Shown here: piece by piece, positions 1-7,925 of the stretch
How the letters are laid out: each line of letters begins with the position of its first letter
Position numbering within the stretch: position 1 is the stretch's first letter
Assembly: GCF_027924665.1 (NCBI RefSeq)
Contig: NZ_AP027043.1
Coordinates: 1,674,001 to 1,738,000, forward strand
Reading direction: 5' to 3'
Source: Flavobacterium sp. GSB-24
GTDB taxonomy: Bacteria; Bacteroidota; Bacteroidia; Flavobacteriales; Flavobacteriaceae
Length of the DNA: 64,000 bases
Translations under genes and position numbers: made by a program
The notes under the pieces: generated by a model
Told to the model about the DNA's origin: nothing
Databases searched by the model: none
Seen by the model: the letters and a program-made list of their open reading frames with translations, nothing else

Positions 1-87
1 AAGGAGGGACAAATGATTTGGAGACAGTCTGGAGAGCTTGATGCGAATACTATAATCGGAATTGTTCAAGAACAATTTAACGTCTAA
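1..87 (+). CDS. C-terminal fragment of an upstream gene, possibly thioredoxin-fold (5' end outside window)
   Basis: Frame 1 is open from the first base to a TAA at 85-87 and encodes 28 residues beginning KEGQMIWRQSGELD. The hydrophobic segment followed by a short amphipathic helix that closes the protein resembles the end of thioredoxin-like proteins, where the last strand (x-G-x-x-x-W/V-x-x-x-G) precedes a final helix. No catalytic CxxC is visible because that part lies outside the window, so the family call is tentative. The gene converges on the deacetylase on the minus strand with 21 bases between the stop codons, and no obvious hairpin terminator lies between them. Confidence 0.4.
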   Translation, partial: KEGQMIWRQSGELDANTIIGIVQEQFNV

Positions 88-108
88 AACTTTCTTTTTG
101 ATGTTGTC

Positions 109-750
109 TTAGTGAATAATGTCAAATTTATACCCGTTTTCCTTTAAAAAATGAAGTGTTCGCGGTAAAGCAAATCTTAAATTTGGAGAAGCTTTAATAC
201 TGTCATGGAAAACAATCACACTGCCAGATTTTACGTTTTTTGTTACGTTTTCAAGGCATTTTTCAGGAGTGATGCTTTGATCAAAGTCAGCGCTCAAAAC
301 ATCCCACATTACTATTTTATAGCCTAATTTTCTTAGCACTTTCGATTGCGCTTTTTTGATTTTTCCGTAAGGAGGACGAAACAGCAAACGATTAGGAGTT
401 TTTTCTTGTTCGTCTAAAACCTCTGCGCAGTTTTTTACATTTTCAATATATTCATTGGTATGAATTTTCCATCCATTAACATGATTCATGGTGTGGTTTC
501 CAATAGAATGACCATCTGTAATTAGCTTTTCAAATAAAGCTAGATTGGCTTTAATGTTTTTTCCAATGCAGAAAAAAGTAGCTTTTGCATCAAATTTTTT
601 TAATTCAGATAAAACCCAGTCAGTAATTTCTGGAGTAGGGCCGTCATCAAAAGTTAGGTATATTTTCTTTTCATTGTTAGGAATGTCCCAGCAATATTTA
701 GAAAATACCCTTTTTATAAATGAATTTGTTTTTACCCAATAAAAGCTCAT
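109..750 (-). CDS. polysaccharide deacetylase family protein (NodB domain)
   Basis: This 213-residue protein is almost entirely one NodB homology domain (carbohydrate esterase family 4), which removes N- or O-acetyl groups from cell-wall or surface polysaccharides using a divalent metal. The visible motifs are TFDDGP at residues 33-38 (catalytic base and metal Asp), the metal-binding H86-x3-H90 inside GNHTMNH, RPPYG at 125-129, and a late HDS motif near the end. All catalytic motifs look intact. There is no clear signal peptide, although the N-terminus (SFYWVKTNSF) is mildly hydrophobic, so export is uncertain. The length fits single-domain members. It lies downstream of the DUF2723 gene on the same strand, but a strong terminator separates them, so it is probably transcribed on its own. 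The natural substrate cannot be read from the sequence. Confidence 0.9.
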   Translation of the reverse strand: MSFYWVKTNSFIKRVFSKYCWDIPNNEKKIYLTFDDGPTPEITDWVLSELKKFDAKATFFCIGKNIKANLALFEKLITDGHSIGNHTMNHVNGWKIHTNEYIENVKNCAEVLDEQEKTPNRLLFRPPYGKIKKAQSKVLRKLGYKIVMWDVLSADFDQSITPEKCLENVTKNVKSGSVIVFHDSIKASPNLRFALPRTLHFLKENGYKFDIIH

Positions 751-783
751 CTTGAATTGAATTTACATTGTACGTAAAATTAA

Positions 784-823
784 AAAATGCAGCGCTATTT
801 ATCAAACAGCGCTGCATTTTTTT
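784..823 (-). terminator. intrinsic terminator after the DUF2723 gene
   Basis: Perfect inverted repeat AAAATGCAGCGCT (784-796) / AGCGCTGCATTTT (808-820) with an 11-base loop. It is flanked by A and T runs on both sides, so it would work on either strand. Its position is just past the stop of the minus-strand DUF2723 gene and upstream of the deacetylase. Confidence 0.85.
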
Positions 824-848
824 AATTGTTAAGATTTTCGTATATTAT

Positions 849-3800
849 CTATTCTTTTTCGCGTCCAAAACGTTCAAAAACATTTACATAAGTATTAAAT
901 GTCGTTTTATGTTTGTTGTAAAAAGCAGTGTCTTTATTGTCCTGCATAACATGCAGTAAACTTCTGTAACGTTCAATATCTGTAATAATATCTACTGCTA
1001 AATCAGTTTGGTCAGAAGGAGTTAAGGTACTGTAATAGTTTAAATCCTCTTTGTATTTTTGAACCAATTTGTTTAAAAGATCTTGTGCTTTTGCAGTTTC
1101 GCCAACTTTATAATAACCATCGGCAAAAGGTTCAACTAAAGAATAATAGCCAAATTTGTCTAAAGGCATTTTGGTTATAGCTAAATTAATGACTTTTTTA
1201 GCTTTGTCAATTTTACCCTCTTCAATAAGCTGGTTCATCAATCTTGAAAGATTCGTGCGATAAGTAATACTGTTTCTTCTTGTTTCAGGGTCATGGTAAA
1301 TTTTTTCGCTTTCGCTGTTACCCCAATCCCATTTCATTACAATATCATACATTTTATCTGCATCTATTTGTCCCATATCTAATGGACCTCCATCTTTAGA
1401 AGGAGTATTTTTTATAGGAACCAATTTGTAAACCATTCCGTCTAACTGCAGATAATCTTTTAACCATAAATAATCTTCATCATCAAAAGCACCTCCGCTA
1501 AAATAAATCGGTCTTTTCCAATTGTTATTAGCTAAGATATCGAGCATCATTAATCGGTTTTTGTATAAAGCGCCTCCCTTAATATTAATGTCTAAATAAG
1601 GAACAATAGAATCATTGTATTTAGGATTAACCACTTTGTTTTTGATGATGGTATTTTTATCAACGTTCACTCTAATTTTGTTAGTTGGGTAGAAATGAAT
1701 TGTTTGTCCATTTTGTAAACCAACAGTTGATTTAGGATTTTTGATAAAATCTATAAAGTCATTAAGATTCCAGCGAGTGTCAATTTTTTGAATATAAGCA
1801 ACATAATCCAGTTTGTCTCCTACATATTGATCATGGGTAAAAGAAATAGGAAGCGCATTAGATTCATACGATTTGGCTTTCATTTGATCGATGTACCAAT
1901 CAGTCATAAATAAACTTGTATTTACGATTTTTACATCTGTCCTGAAATGCTCAATCTCCTGTGCGTACCAAAGCGGGAATGTGTCGTTGTCTCCAATAGT
2001 AAATAAAATAGCATCTTTATCGCAAGAACTTAAATAAGCCTTTGCCATTGCTAAAGCTGTATATCTGTTAGATCTGTCATGATCGTCCCAGTTTTGAGCA
2101 GCCATTAAAATAGGAGCAGCCAGTAAGCTTCCTGCAATAATAACTGGTCCTGCAATTTTGGGAGCCAGATATTTTTGAATACTTTCATAGAGTGAATAAA
2201 CACCAAAACCAATCCAGATCGCAAAGACATAGAAGGAGCCAACAAGAGCATAATCTCTTTCGCGAGGTTCAAAAGGTCTTTCGTTCAAATATATTTTTAA
2301 TGCAATTCCTGTAAATAAGAATAAAGCCAAAAGAACATAAAAGCTTTTTAGATCTTTATTTGCGTGGTACATTAAACCAATTAAACCTAAGATAAATGGA
2401 AGGAAATAATATACATTACGTCCTTTATTGTTTAATACGTCTGAAGGTAAATTGTCCTGTGATCCTAAATGAATAGAATCTAAAGGTTTAATACCACTGA
2501 TCCAGTTTCCGTCTAAATTATCATACTTACCTTGAACATCATTTTGACGTCCAACAAAATTCCACATCAAATATCTCCAGTACATATATCCAAATTGGTA
2601 TTCGAACATAAAACCAAAATTGTCTGCTGTAGTTGGTTTTTCAATAATTAAATAGTCCTTGTAGCTTTGCAGGAATTTAACATAACCTTCGTTATCAATT
2701 TGTTTTTGAGCGTAAGCATGTCTAAATTCAGAAACAGTTTTTTCAACTTCATTGCGTAATTGAGCAGTAGCTTTATTATATTCATCTTCGCTTAACTGGC
2801 TTGGGTCAATTCCGTATTTAGCTAAATCCTCTTCATAATCATAATTAGGGTTGATTTTGAATTTCGGAGGATTTGTAAAGTTGATATAATTTTGAATGTG
2901 AGGGGTATCTGTACTCCACATTCTAGGCAGAATTGTTTTCTGATTGTCATCAGAATTTTGCTCTGCGTTTTTATAGTTATTAGTAATAATATATTTACCA
3001 GTTTTATAATCTCTTTCGTAGTTAGGTTTTTTATCTAAATAAGGTGTTTTAGCATCAAGTCCAGAAAAAACTTCAGTATACTGAGGCCCATAAAACAAAG
3101 GATTTACACCATATTGTTCACGATTATAATACGCTAAAACCTCAATAGCATCTGAAGGTTTGTTTTCATTGATAACCGTATTAGCATTCGCACGAACAGG
3201 AAGCATCATCCAAGTAGAGAAACCAATCAGGATGAATAAAATACATAATATTATAGTGTTGTAAAATATTAAGCCTTTTTGTTTGGTAAATTTTAATCCA
3301 AAATAAAAGAAAGCGATAAATAACAACGCTACAAATATGGTTCCTGAATTAAAAGGAAGTCCCATGCTGTTTACCATAAAGATTTCGGTTTTTCCGAAAA
3401 AAGCCATGGTTAATGGAAGAAGTAATTTGAAAATAAATAATAAGATTCCAATAACAACAACATTGGCAATTAGAAAGTTCTTAATAGTAACTTTTTCGTA
3501 ATGTTTGAAATAGTATAAAAATCCGATAGAAGGAATAGTTAGAAGAGCCATAAAGTGAACTCCAAACGAAAGTCCGACAACTAAAGAAATAATTAAAAGC
3601 CATTTATTTCCTTTTGGTTTGTCCATGTCTTGTTCCCAGCGTAAGCCAAGCCAAAAAAGCAATGCAATTAATAAAGATGCCATAGCATAAACCTCGGCTT
3701 CTACTGCATTAAACCAAAAACTGTCGGAAAAAGTATAAGCTAAAGCTCCAACAAAAGAGCTTCCCAAAATAACAATCGAATTATTTTGATCAATCTCGGC

Positions 3801-4130
3801 AAAACGAGCTACAATCTTTTTTAAGATCATAGATGAAGACCAAAACATAAATAATATAGTGAAAGCGCTAGAAAAAACAGACATCATGTTAACCATTAGA
3901 GCTACATGCTGGGCATCAATCGCAAACATTGCAAAAAATGCACCCATCATTTGAAAAAGAGGAGCTCCCGGTGGGTGGCCTACTTCAAGTTTGGCAGCGG
4001 TAGCGATATATTCTCCGCAATCCCAAAAGCTCATTGTAGGTTCAACTGTTAAAGTGTAAGTAATTAAAGCGATTGCAAATGCAAACCAACCAATAATTGT
4101 ATTCCATTTATTGAAATTGAATTGTGCCAT
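849..4130 (-). CDS. DUF2723 family membrane protein (TMEM260-like, glycosyltransferase family 117)
   Basis: A 1093-residue integral membrane protein of the DUF2723 family. Family knowledge: the human homologue TMEM260 is a protein O-mannosyltransferase, and bacterial members are classed as lipid-linked-sugar-dependent glycosyltransferases. The N-terminal signature is textbook: one TM helix, then the FWDCGEY motif at 35-41 and GHPPGAP at 51-57, whose acidic residue after the first TM is typical of GT-C enzymes. Many TM segments follow to about residue 340, then a loop rich in N, D and Y, a second TM group at about 580-690, and a soluble C-terminal half with helical, TPR-like character. A role in surface O-glycosylation is an inference from the family. 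The gene is transcribed away from the tRNA-Gln pair and ends at the hairpin at 784-823. Confidence 0.88.
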   Translation of the reverse strand: MAQFNFNKWNTIIGWFAFAIALITYTLTVEPTMSFWDCGEYIATAAKLEVGHPPGAPLFQMMGAFFAMFAIDAQHVALMVNMMSVFSSAFTILFMFWSSSMILKKIVARFAEIDQNNSIVILGSSFVGALAYTFSDSFWFNAVEAEVYAMASLLIALLFWLGLRWEQDMDKPKGNKWLLIISLVVGLSFGVHFMALLTIPSIGFLYYFKHYEKVTIKNFLIANVVVIGILLFIFKLLLPLTMAFFGKTEIFMVNSMGLPFNSGTIFVALLFIAFFYFGLKFTKQKGLIFYNTIILCILFILIGFSTWMMLPVRANANTVINENKPSDAIEVLAYYNREQYGVNPLFYGPQYTEVFSGLDAKTPYLDKKPNYERDYKTGKYIITNNYKNAEQNSDDNQKTILPRMWSTDTPHIQNYINFTNPPKFKINPNYDYEEDLAKYGIDPSQLSEDEYNKATAQLRNEVEKTVSEFRHAYAQKQIDNEGYVKFLQSYKDYLIIEKPTTADNFGFMFEYQFGYMYWRYLMWNFVGRQNDVQGKYDNLDGNWISGIKPLDSIHLGSQDNLPSDVLNNKGRNVYYFLPFILGLIGLMYHANKDLKSFYVLLALFLFTGIALKIYLNERPFEPRERDYALVGSFYVFAIWIGFGVYSLYESIQKYLAPKIAGPVIIAGSLLAAPILMAAQNWDDHDRSNRYTALAMAKAYLSSCDKDAILFTIGDNDTFPLWYAQEIEHFRTDVKIVNTSLFMTDWYIDQMKAKSYESNALPISFTHDQYVGDKLDYVAYIQKIDTRWNLNDFIDFIKNPKSTVGLQNGQTIHFYPTNKIRVNVDKNTIIKNKVVNPKYNDSIVPYLDINIKGGALYKNRLMMLDILANNNWKRPIYFSGGAFDDEDYLWLKDYLQLDGMVYKLVPIKNTPSKDGGPLDMGQIDADKMYDIVMKWDWGNSESEKIYHDPETRRNSITYRTNLSRLMNQLIEEGKIDKAKKVINLAITKMPLDKFGYYSLVEPFADGYYKVGETAKAQDLLNKLVQKYKEDLNYYSTLTPSDQTDLAVDIITDIERYRSLLHVMQDNKDTAFYNKHKTTFNTYVNVFERFGREKE

Positions 4131-4324
4131 ATTTAGGTGTTAAAAATTTGAATGTTTTCTATCCTACAAAGAAAATGTTTTTTTGTGTAAAGAAACGAGC
4201 ATTAACAAAAAATTCTACAAAACTATCTCCAAAAAGTAATGCATTGTATATTAAGTGTTTCTGTAGTTATAGGGGGTTTTTAAATTAAAAAAAGCAAAAA
4301 AAATCATTTTTTTTGCTCGAAAAG

Positions 4325-4355
4325 TTTGCACAAACTAAATAAAGCCTTAAATTTG
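4325..4355 (+). promoter_or_regulatory. promoter of tRNA-Gln copy 1
   Basis: TTTG (4325-4328), a 19-base spacer, and TAAATTTG (4348-4355). This exactly matches the Bacteroidetes housekeeping consensus TTTG-N19-TAnnTTTG and ends 20 bases before the tRNA. Confidence 0.85.
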
Positions 4356-4375
4356 CACTCGCTTAACAGCACTGC

Positions 4376-4446
4376 TGGTCTATGGTGTAATGGTAACACA
4401 ACTGTTTTTGGTGCAGTCTTTCTAGGTTCGAGTCCTAGTAGACCAA
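4376..4446 (+). tRNA. tRNA-Gln (anticodon TTG), copy 1
   Basis: A full cloverleaf can be folded by eye. The acceptor stem is TGGTCTA/TAGACCA (7 bp), the D arm contains GTGTAATGGTAACAC, the anticodon stem is ACTGT/GCAGT (one G-U) around loop TTTTGGT with anticodon TTG, and the T arm is CTAGG-TTCGAGT-CCTAG. The discriminator is A, and CCA is not encoded (ACATAA follows), so it must be added enzymatically. It has its own promoter and terminator. Confidence 0.96.
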
Positions 4447-4450
4447 CATA

Positions 4451-4479
4451 AAGCCTCTCAGAAATGAGAGGCTTTTTTT
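4451..4479 (+). terminator. terminator of tRNA-Gln copy 1
   Basis: Stem AAGCCTCTC (4451-4459) / GAGAGGCTT (4466-4474) with a 6-base loop and a T run to 4479, starting five bases after the mature tRNA end. Confidence 0.92.
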
Positions 4480-4503
4480 ATGCAAAAAAAAATACCTTAA
4501 AAA

Positions 4504-4534
4504 TTTGCATAAACTAAATAAAGTTCTAATTTTG
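4504..4534 (+). promoter_or_regulatory. promoter of tRNA-Gln copy 2
   Basis: TTTG (4504-4507), a 19-base spacer, and TAATTTTG (4527-4534). It has the same geometry as the copy-1 promoter at an offset of 179 bases, but several point differences, so the promoters have diverged more than the tRNA genes. Confidence 0.85.
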
Positions 4535-4554
4535 CACCCGCTTAACAGCACTGC

Positions 4555-4625
4555 TGGTCTATGGTGTAATGGTAACACAACTGTTTTTGGTGCAGTCTTT
4601 CTAGGTTCGAGTCCTAGTAGACCAA
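4555..4625 (+). tRNA. tRNA-Gln (anticodon TTG), copy 2
   Basis: Identical in sequence to the copy at 4376-4446 and displaced by exactly 179 bases. The cloverleaf, the TTG anticodon and the lack of an encoded CCA are the same. The terminator and the 16 bases just upstream of the tRNA (cgcttaacagcactgc) are also identical. Confidence 0.96.
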
Positions 4626-4629
4626 CATA

Positions 4630-4658
4630 AAGCCTCTCAGAAATGAGAGGCTTTTTTT
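4630..4658 (+). terminator. terminator of tRNA-Gln copy 2
   Basis: Same 9-bp stem, AAGCCTCTC/GAGAGGCTT, and T run as the copy-1 terminator. Confidence 0.92.
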
Positions 4659-4853
4659 ATGCTGTAAATTTTAATTCAGGTTTTCATACTTGTAAAATCA
4701 GGTTTTTAATCAGGTTAAATGTTATTTTTTGATTAAGAAATTATTTTTATCTATCTGTATATTAGTATTTTATATATTATTTGATATTGCAAAAAAAAAT
4801 ACTGCAGTGTTTTTTTGTTCTTAACTGATTTAATAATTTAATTGATTGAAATT

Positions 4854-5036
4854 ATGGACAATTTAAAAAAATTGAATTTTACAGAGTTAGATTCTTCTGA
4901 GATGAAATTAGTGCAAGGGGGAGGCTGGGTTGATGATGTGGTAAAAATAGTAGACTTTTTAGGTGGTAATCTCGATGCGGCTGCGGCGTATCTTGGTATT
5001 ACTGTAGAAGAGATACGTAGGTTGTTAGGGTTGTAA
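4854..5036 (+). CDS. small double-glycine-leader peptide (bacteriocin- or RiPP-like precursor)
   Basis: A 60-residue peptide with a classic double-glycine leader, MDNLKKLNFTELDSSEMKLV then QGG at residues 21-23. Known leaders of the L-x-x-x-E-M/L-K-x-V/I-x-G-G type are cut by peptidase C39 domains of ABC exporters. ATG 4854 is chosen over an in-frame TTG at 4842 because the leader pattern starts there. The core (about 37 residues from G24) begins with Trp, has no Cys, is acidic (six D/E against three K/R), contains another Gly pair, and ends in an amphipathic helix (EEIRRLLGL). No transporter, modification enzyme or immunity gene lies nearby, so this is an orphan precursor. It could be a bacteriocin, a signalling peptide or a modified natural product; the sequence does not decide between them. 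Confidence 0.72.
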   Translation: MDNLKKLNFTELDSSEMKLVQGGGWVDDVVKIVDFLGGNLDAAAAYLGITVEEIRRLLGL

Positions 5037-5086
5037 TATGTATTGAAGATTGTGTTACAAGTCTTTAATTCTTAATTTGTTGTAAA

Positions 5087-5116
5087 AAAAAAGCTTCTCA
5101 TTTGAGAAGCTTTTTA
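5087..5116. terminator. bidirectional terminator between the GG-leader peptide and the stress protein
   Basis: Inverted repeat AAAAGCTTCTCA (5089-5100) / TGAGAAGCTTTT (5103-5114) flanked by A and T runs. It lies between two convergent genes and could serve both. Confidence 0.85.
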
Positions 5117-5131
5117 AGTTGTGATTATTAT

Positions 5132-5956
5132 TTAAATCTTTAAGGTAATTACAGGTTTTACAGCGTGATTGACTAATCCCTCGCTTATGCTTCCGTTAAA
5201 AAAGTGTGCAAAACCAGTTCTTCCATGAGTGCACATTCCTATTATGTCGGCATTTATTTTGTTAGAGAAATTAATAATTCCTTTTTCAATATTGGTGTCA
5301 TTGTAGGTTTGAGCTGTGTAATTGGTGATGCTAAACTGATCTACAAATTCATTAATGGCTTTCTCGGCAACGTGTGTAGGTTTAAAGCTGTTAGGAGTGC
5401 ATATGTTTACAAGGTGTATTTTTGAGTCAAAGAATTTTGCAAAATTTAAAAGTTTTTCAAAAGGTTTTTTTGCTTCTTCTGAAAAATCAGAAGCGAAAAC
5501 AATGTTAGTAGCATTAAAATTCGAAATATTTTCCTTGATGACTAGAACGGGTATTTCTGAATTTCGAACAACCTTTTCAGTATTAGATCCAATTAATAAT
5601 TCTTCGACACCAGAAGAACCGTGTGAGCCCATTACGATTAAATCTACATCATGATCTTTGCTGATTTGAATGATACCGTGTATTGGTTTGTCCATTTTTA
5701 CGATTTCGGTAACCTCTAATCCGTCCAGATAAGGCCTTGCAGAAACTTCGTCCAGCATTTCGTTGGCTTTTTTCATAAAAAGCATGCTTTCGGGAATGCT
5801 GATTCCGCCCAGAATGGCATCGTTTGCTTGATGTGGTAATTCGAGCATATGTAAAATAATGATCTCGGAATTGTTTCTTTTAGCAATTTGCGCGGCGACT
5901 TTTAAAGCGTCTTCTGCATGTTCTGAAAAATCGGTAGGTACTAAAATTCGTTTCAT
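5132..5956 (-). CDS. universal stress protein, two tandem Usp domains
   Basis: A 274-residue cytoplasmic protein made of two UspA domains, at about residues 1-145 and 150-274. Each domain carries the ATP-binding signature G-2x-G-9x-G-S/T: GSHGSSG followed by a distal GSNTEK in the first, and THGRTG followed by NGSISEG in the second. An ATP-binding regulatory or stress-survival role is therefore expected rather than catalysis. The N-terminus KRILVPTDFSEHAEDAL is the standard Usp beta1-alpha1 with the conserved Asp. It stands alone, divergent from rimP and convergent with the small peptide gene. Confidence 0.93.
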   Translation of the reverse strand: MKRILVPTDFSEHAEDALKVAAQIAKRNNSEIIILHMLELPHQANDAILGGISIPESMLFMKKANEMLDEVSARPYLDGLEVTEIVKMDKPIHGIIQISKDHDVDLIVMGSHGSSGVEELLIGSNTEKVVRNSEIPVLVIKENISNFNATNIVFASDFSEEAKKPFEKLLNFAKFFDSKIHLVNICTPNSFKPTHVAEKAINEFVDQFSITNYTAQTYNDTNIEKGIINFSNKINADIIGMCTHGRTGFAHFFNGSISEGLVNHAVKPVITLKI

Positions 5957-6039
5957 AGTTTTGAGGATTAATTGTATGAATAATTCAGTATTTTAATGCT
6001 TATATAAAGATAAGAAATATTTTTAGAGCAATCAATTTA

Positions 6040-6068
6040 TTTGATTTATAAAAAAATCACTATATTTG
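6040..6068 (+). promoter_or_regulatory. promoter of the rimP-nusA-infB operon
   Basis: TTTG (6040-6043), a 17-base spacer, and TATATTTG (6061-6068). Transcription would start near 6075, about 55 bases before the rimP ATG, so the hairpin at 6097-6122 falls inside the mRNA leader. Confidence 0.75.
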
Positions 6069-6096
6069 CACTGTTATTTATTAAAATCTAAATAAT

Positions 6097-6122
6097 GAGG
6101 GGACTAAATGTCCCCTCTTTTT
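6097..6122 (+). promoter_or_regulatory. terminator-like hairpin in the rimP leader (possible attenuator)
   Basis: Stem GAGGGGAC (6097-6104), loop TAAAT, stem GTCCCCTC (6110-6117), then TTTTT (6118-6122). This is a complete intrinsic-terminator shape lying downstream of the predicted promoter and upstream of the rimP ATG at 6131. No gene precedes it on this strand that it could terminate. NusA, encoded two positions downstream, acts at such hairpins, so autoregulation by attenuation is a reasonable inference. Confidence 0.6.
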
Positions 6123-6130
6123 ATAAAATT

Positions 6131-6595
6131 ATGACATTTAAAGAAAAAGTAAACGGATTAATTACGGAAGCTCTTCTGGAAAAACCATCTATCTTTTTGA
6201 TTGATTTGGCAGTTTCGGATTCTTTTAAAATTAGTGTTGGTTTAGACGGTGATAATGGAGTGGCACTGCAAGATTGCATCGATATTAGTCGTGCAATAGA
6301 GAATAATCTGGATCGTGAAGAGCAGGATTTTTCGCTTGAAGTAGCATCAGTTGGAGTAGGGTCGCCTTTAAAATTAATAAGACAATACAAGAAAAATATT
6401 GGTAGAACGCTGATTGTTACTACAAATACTGAAAAAATCGAGGCAGAATTGATAGAAGCTAATGATGTTTTTATAATTTTGTCTTGGAAAGCAAGAGAAC
6501 CGAAAAAAGTAGGAAAAGGAAAAGAAACAGTTCAAAAAGAGCAACAAATACCTTATACAGAAATTAAAGAGGCAGTTGTTACGGTAACATTTTAA
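6131..6595 (+). CDS. rimP: ribosome maturation factor RimP
   Basis: A 154-residue protein needed for maturation of the 30S subunit. ATG 6131 ([11 protein letters not shown]) is preferred over the in-frame ATG at 6095 because the upstream codons run through a strong hairpin and its T run. The N-terminal alpha/beta domain shows the family pattern [20 protein letters not shown] followed by [14 protein letters not shown], where other RimPs have EVSSPGxxRPL. The C-terminal SH3-like barrel is short and basic ([13 protein letters not shown]). It is followed 19 bases later by nusA, the conserved rimP-nusA-infB order. Confidence 0.93.
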   Translation: MTFKEKVNGLITEALLEKPSIFLIDLAVSDSFKISVGLDGDNGVALQDCIDISRAIENNLDREEQDFSLEVASVGVGSPLKLIRQYKKNIGRTLIVTTNTEKIEAELIEANDVFIILSWKAREPKKVGKGKETVQKEQQIPYTEIKEAVVTVTF

Positions 6596-6614
6596 TTTTA
6601 ATTAAAAAATTCGC

Positions 6615-7868
6615 ATGGAAAATTTAGCATTAATCGATTCATTCTCAGAGTTTAAAGATAATAAACTTATTGATCGTGTAACGCTTATGGCAATTTTAGA
6701 GGACGTATTTAGAAATGCATTAAAGAAAAAATACGGTTCAGATGAAAATTTCGATATCATTATAAATCCTGATAAAGGAGATATGGAAATTTGGAGAAGA
6801 AGAGTAATTGTTGCCGATGAGGATCTTGATTTTGAAAATGAGGAGATTACATTGACTGAAGCAAGAAAAATTGAAGCGGATTTTGAAATTGGAGAAGAGG
6901 TTTCTGAAGAAGTAAAATTGATTGATTTAGGAAGAAGAGCTATCTTAGCGCTTCGCCAAAATCTAATATCTAAAATTCATGAGCACGATAATACAAATCT
7001 TTACAAACAATTTAAAGATATTATCGGTGATATTTATACAGCAGAAGTACATCACGTACGTCCTAGAGTAGTTATTTTGGTTGATGACGAAGGAAATGAA
7101 ATTGTTCTTCCAAAAGAAAAACAAATTCCATCTGACTTTTTCCGTAAAGGAGATAATGTTCGCGGTATTATTGAAAGCGTTGAATTAAAAGGAAATAAAC
7201 CTCAAATTATTATGTCTAGAACTTCAGAAAAGTTCTTAGAAAAATTATTTGAACAAGAAATTCCAGAAGTTTTCGACGGTTTAATTACAGTGAAAAATGT
7301 AGTTCGTATTCCTGGAGAAAAAGCAAAAGTAGCTGTTGATTCTTATGATGATAGAATTGATCCAGTAGGTGCTTGTGTGGGAATGAAAGGTTCTCGTATT
7401 CATGGAATTGTTCGTGAATTAGGAAATGAAAATATTGATGTAATCAATTATACAAACAACATTCAATTGTTTATTACAAGAGCATTAAGCCCTGCAAAAG
7501 TTTCTTCTATCAAAATTGATGAAGATAACAAAAGAGCTGAAGTATTCTTGAAATTAGAAGAGGTTTCTAAAGCAATTGGTAGAGGTGGTCACAATATCAA
7601 ATTAGCTGGTCAATTAACTGGTTATGAATTAGATGTTATTCGTGAAGGAGATGTTGCCGGTACTGTTGCAGATGAGGATGATGTTGAATTAACAGAATTT
7701 TCAGATGAAATCGAAGAATGGGTAATTGAAGAGTTTGCTAAAATAGGTTTAGATACTGCAAAAAGTATCTTGAAACATGAAGTAGAAGATTTAGTAAGAA
7801 GAACAGATTTAGAAGAGGAAACAATTCTAGATGTTATGAAAATACTAAAAGAAGAGTTTGACAGCTAA
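6615..7868 (+). CDS. nusA: transcription termination/antitermination factor NusA
   Basis: A 417-residue RNA-polymerase-binding protein. The order is an N-terminal RNAP-binding domain (about 1-125), an S1 domain starting around IYTAEVHHVRPRVVI, and KH1 with DPVGACVGMKGSRIHGIVRELGNE split over the typical GxxG loop. KH2 follows with its GRGGHNIKLA loop, then a short helical C-terminus (DLVRRTDLEEE). It lacks the two acidic repeats found in gamma-proteobacterial NusA, as is normal for Bacteroidetes. It modulates pausing, termination and antitermination. It is encoded between rimP and infB, and may act on the leader hairpin of its own operon. Confidence 0.97.
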   Translation: MENLALIDSFSEFKDNKLIDRVTLMAILEDVFRNALKKKYGSDENFDIIINPDKGDMEIWRRRVIVADEDLDFENEEITLTEARKIEADFEIGEEVSEEVKLIDLGRRAILALRQNLISKIHEHDNTNLYKQFKDIIGDIYTAEVHHVRPRVVILVDDEGNEIVLPKEKQIPSDFFRKGDNVRGIIESVELKGNKPQIIMSRTSEKFLEKLFEQEIPEVFDGLITVKNVVRIPGEKAKVAVDSYDDRIDPVGACVGMKGSRIHGIVRELGNENIDVINYTNNIQLFITRALSPAKVSSIKIDEDNKRAEVFLKLEEVSKAIGRGGHNIKLAGQLTGYELDVIREGDVAGTVADEDDVELTEFSDEIEEWVIEEFAKIGLDTAKSILKHEVEDLVRRTDLEEETILDVMKILKEEFDS

Positions 7869-7925
7869 GAGATAGCTGATTCTGCTCTAACAACACAACG
7901 AAAAAGGTAATAATAAAAAGGTTAT

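Noticed and set aside
545..742. 65-codon plus-strand ORF
   Set aside because: Antisense to the intact deacetylase, including its catalytic motifs; typical shadow frame.
768..959. 63-codon plus-strand ORF
   Set aside because: It runs through the terminator hairpin at 784-823 and lies opposite the DUF2723 3' end; no recognisable protein.
4376..4625. Duplicated tRNA-Gln as a prophage or genomic-island insertion
   Set aside because: The repeat covers promoter, tRNA and terminator with no cargo between copies, and no integrase is near; simple tandem duplication fits.
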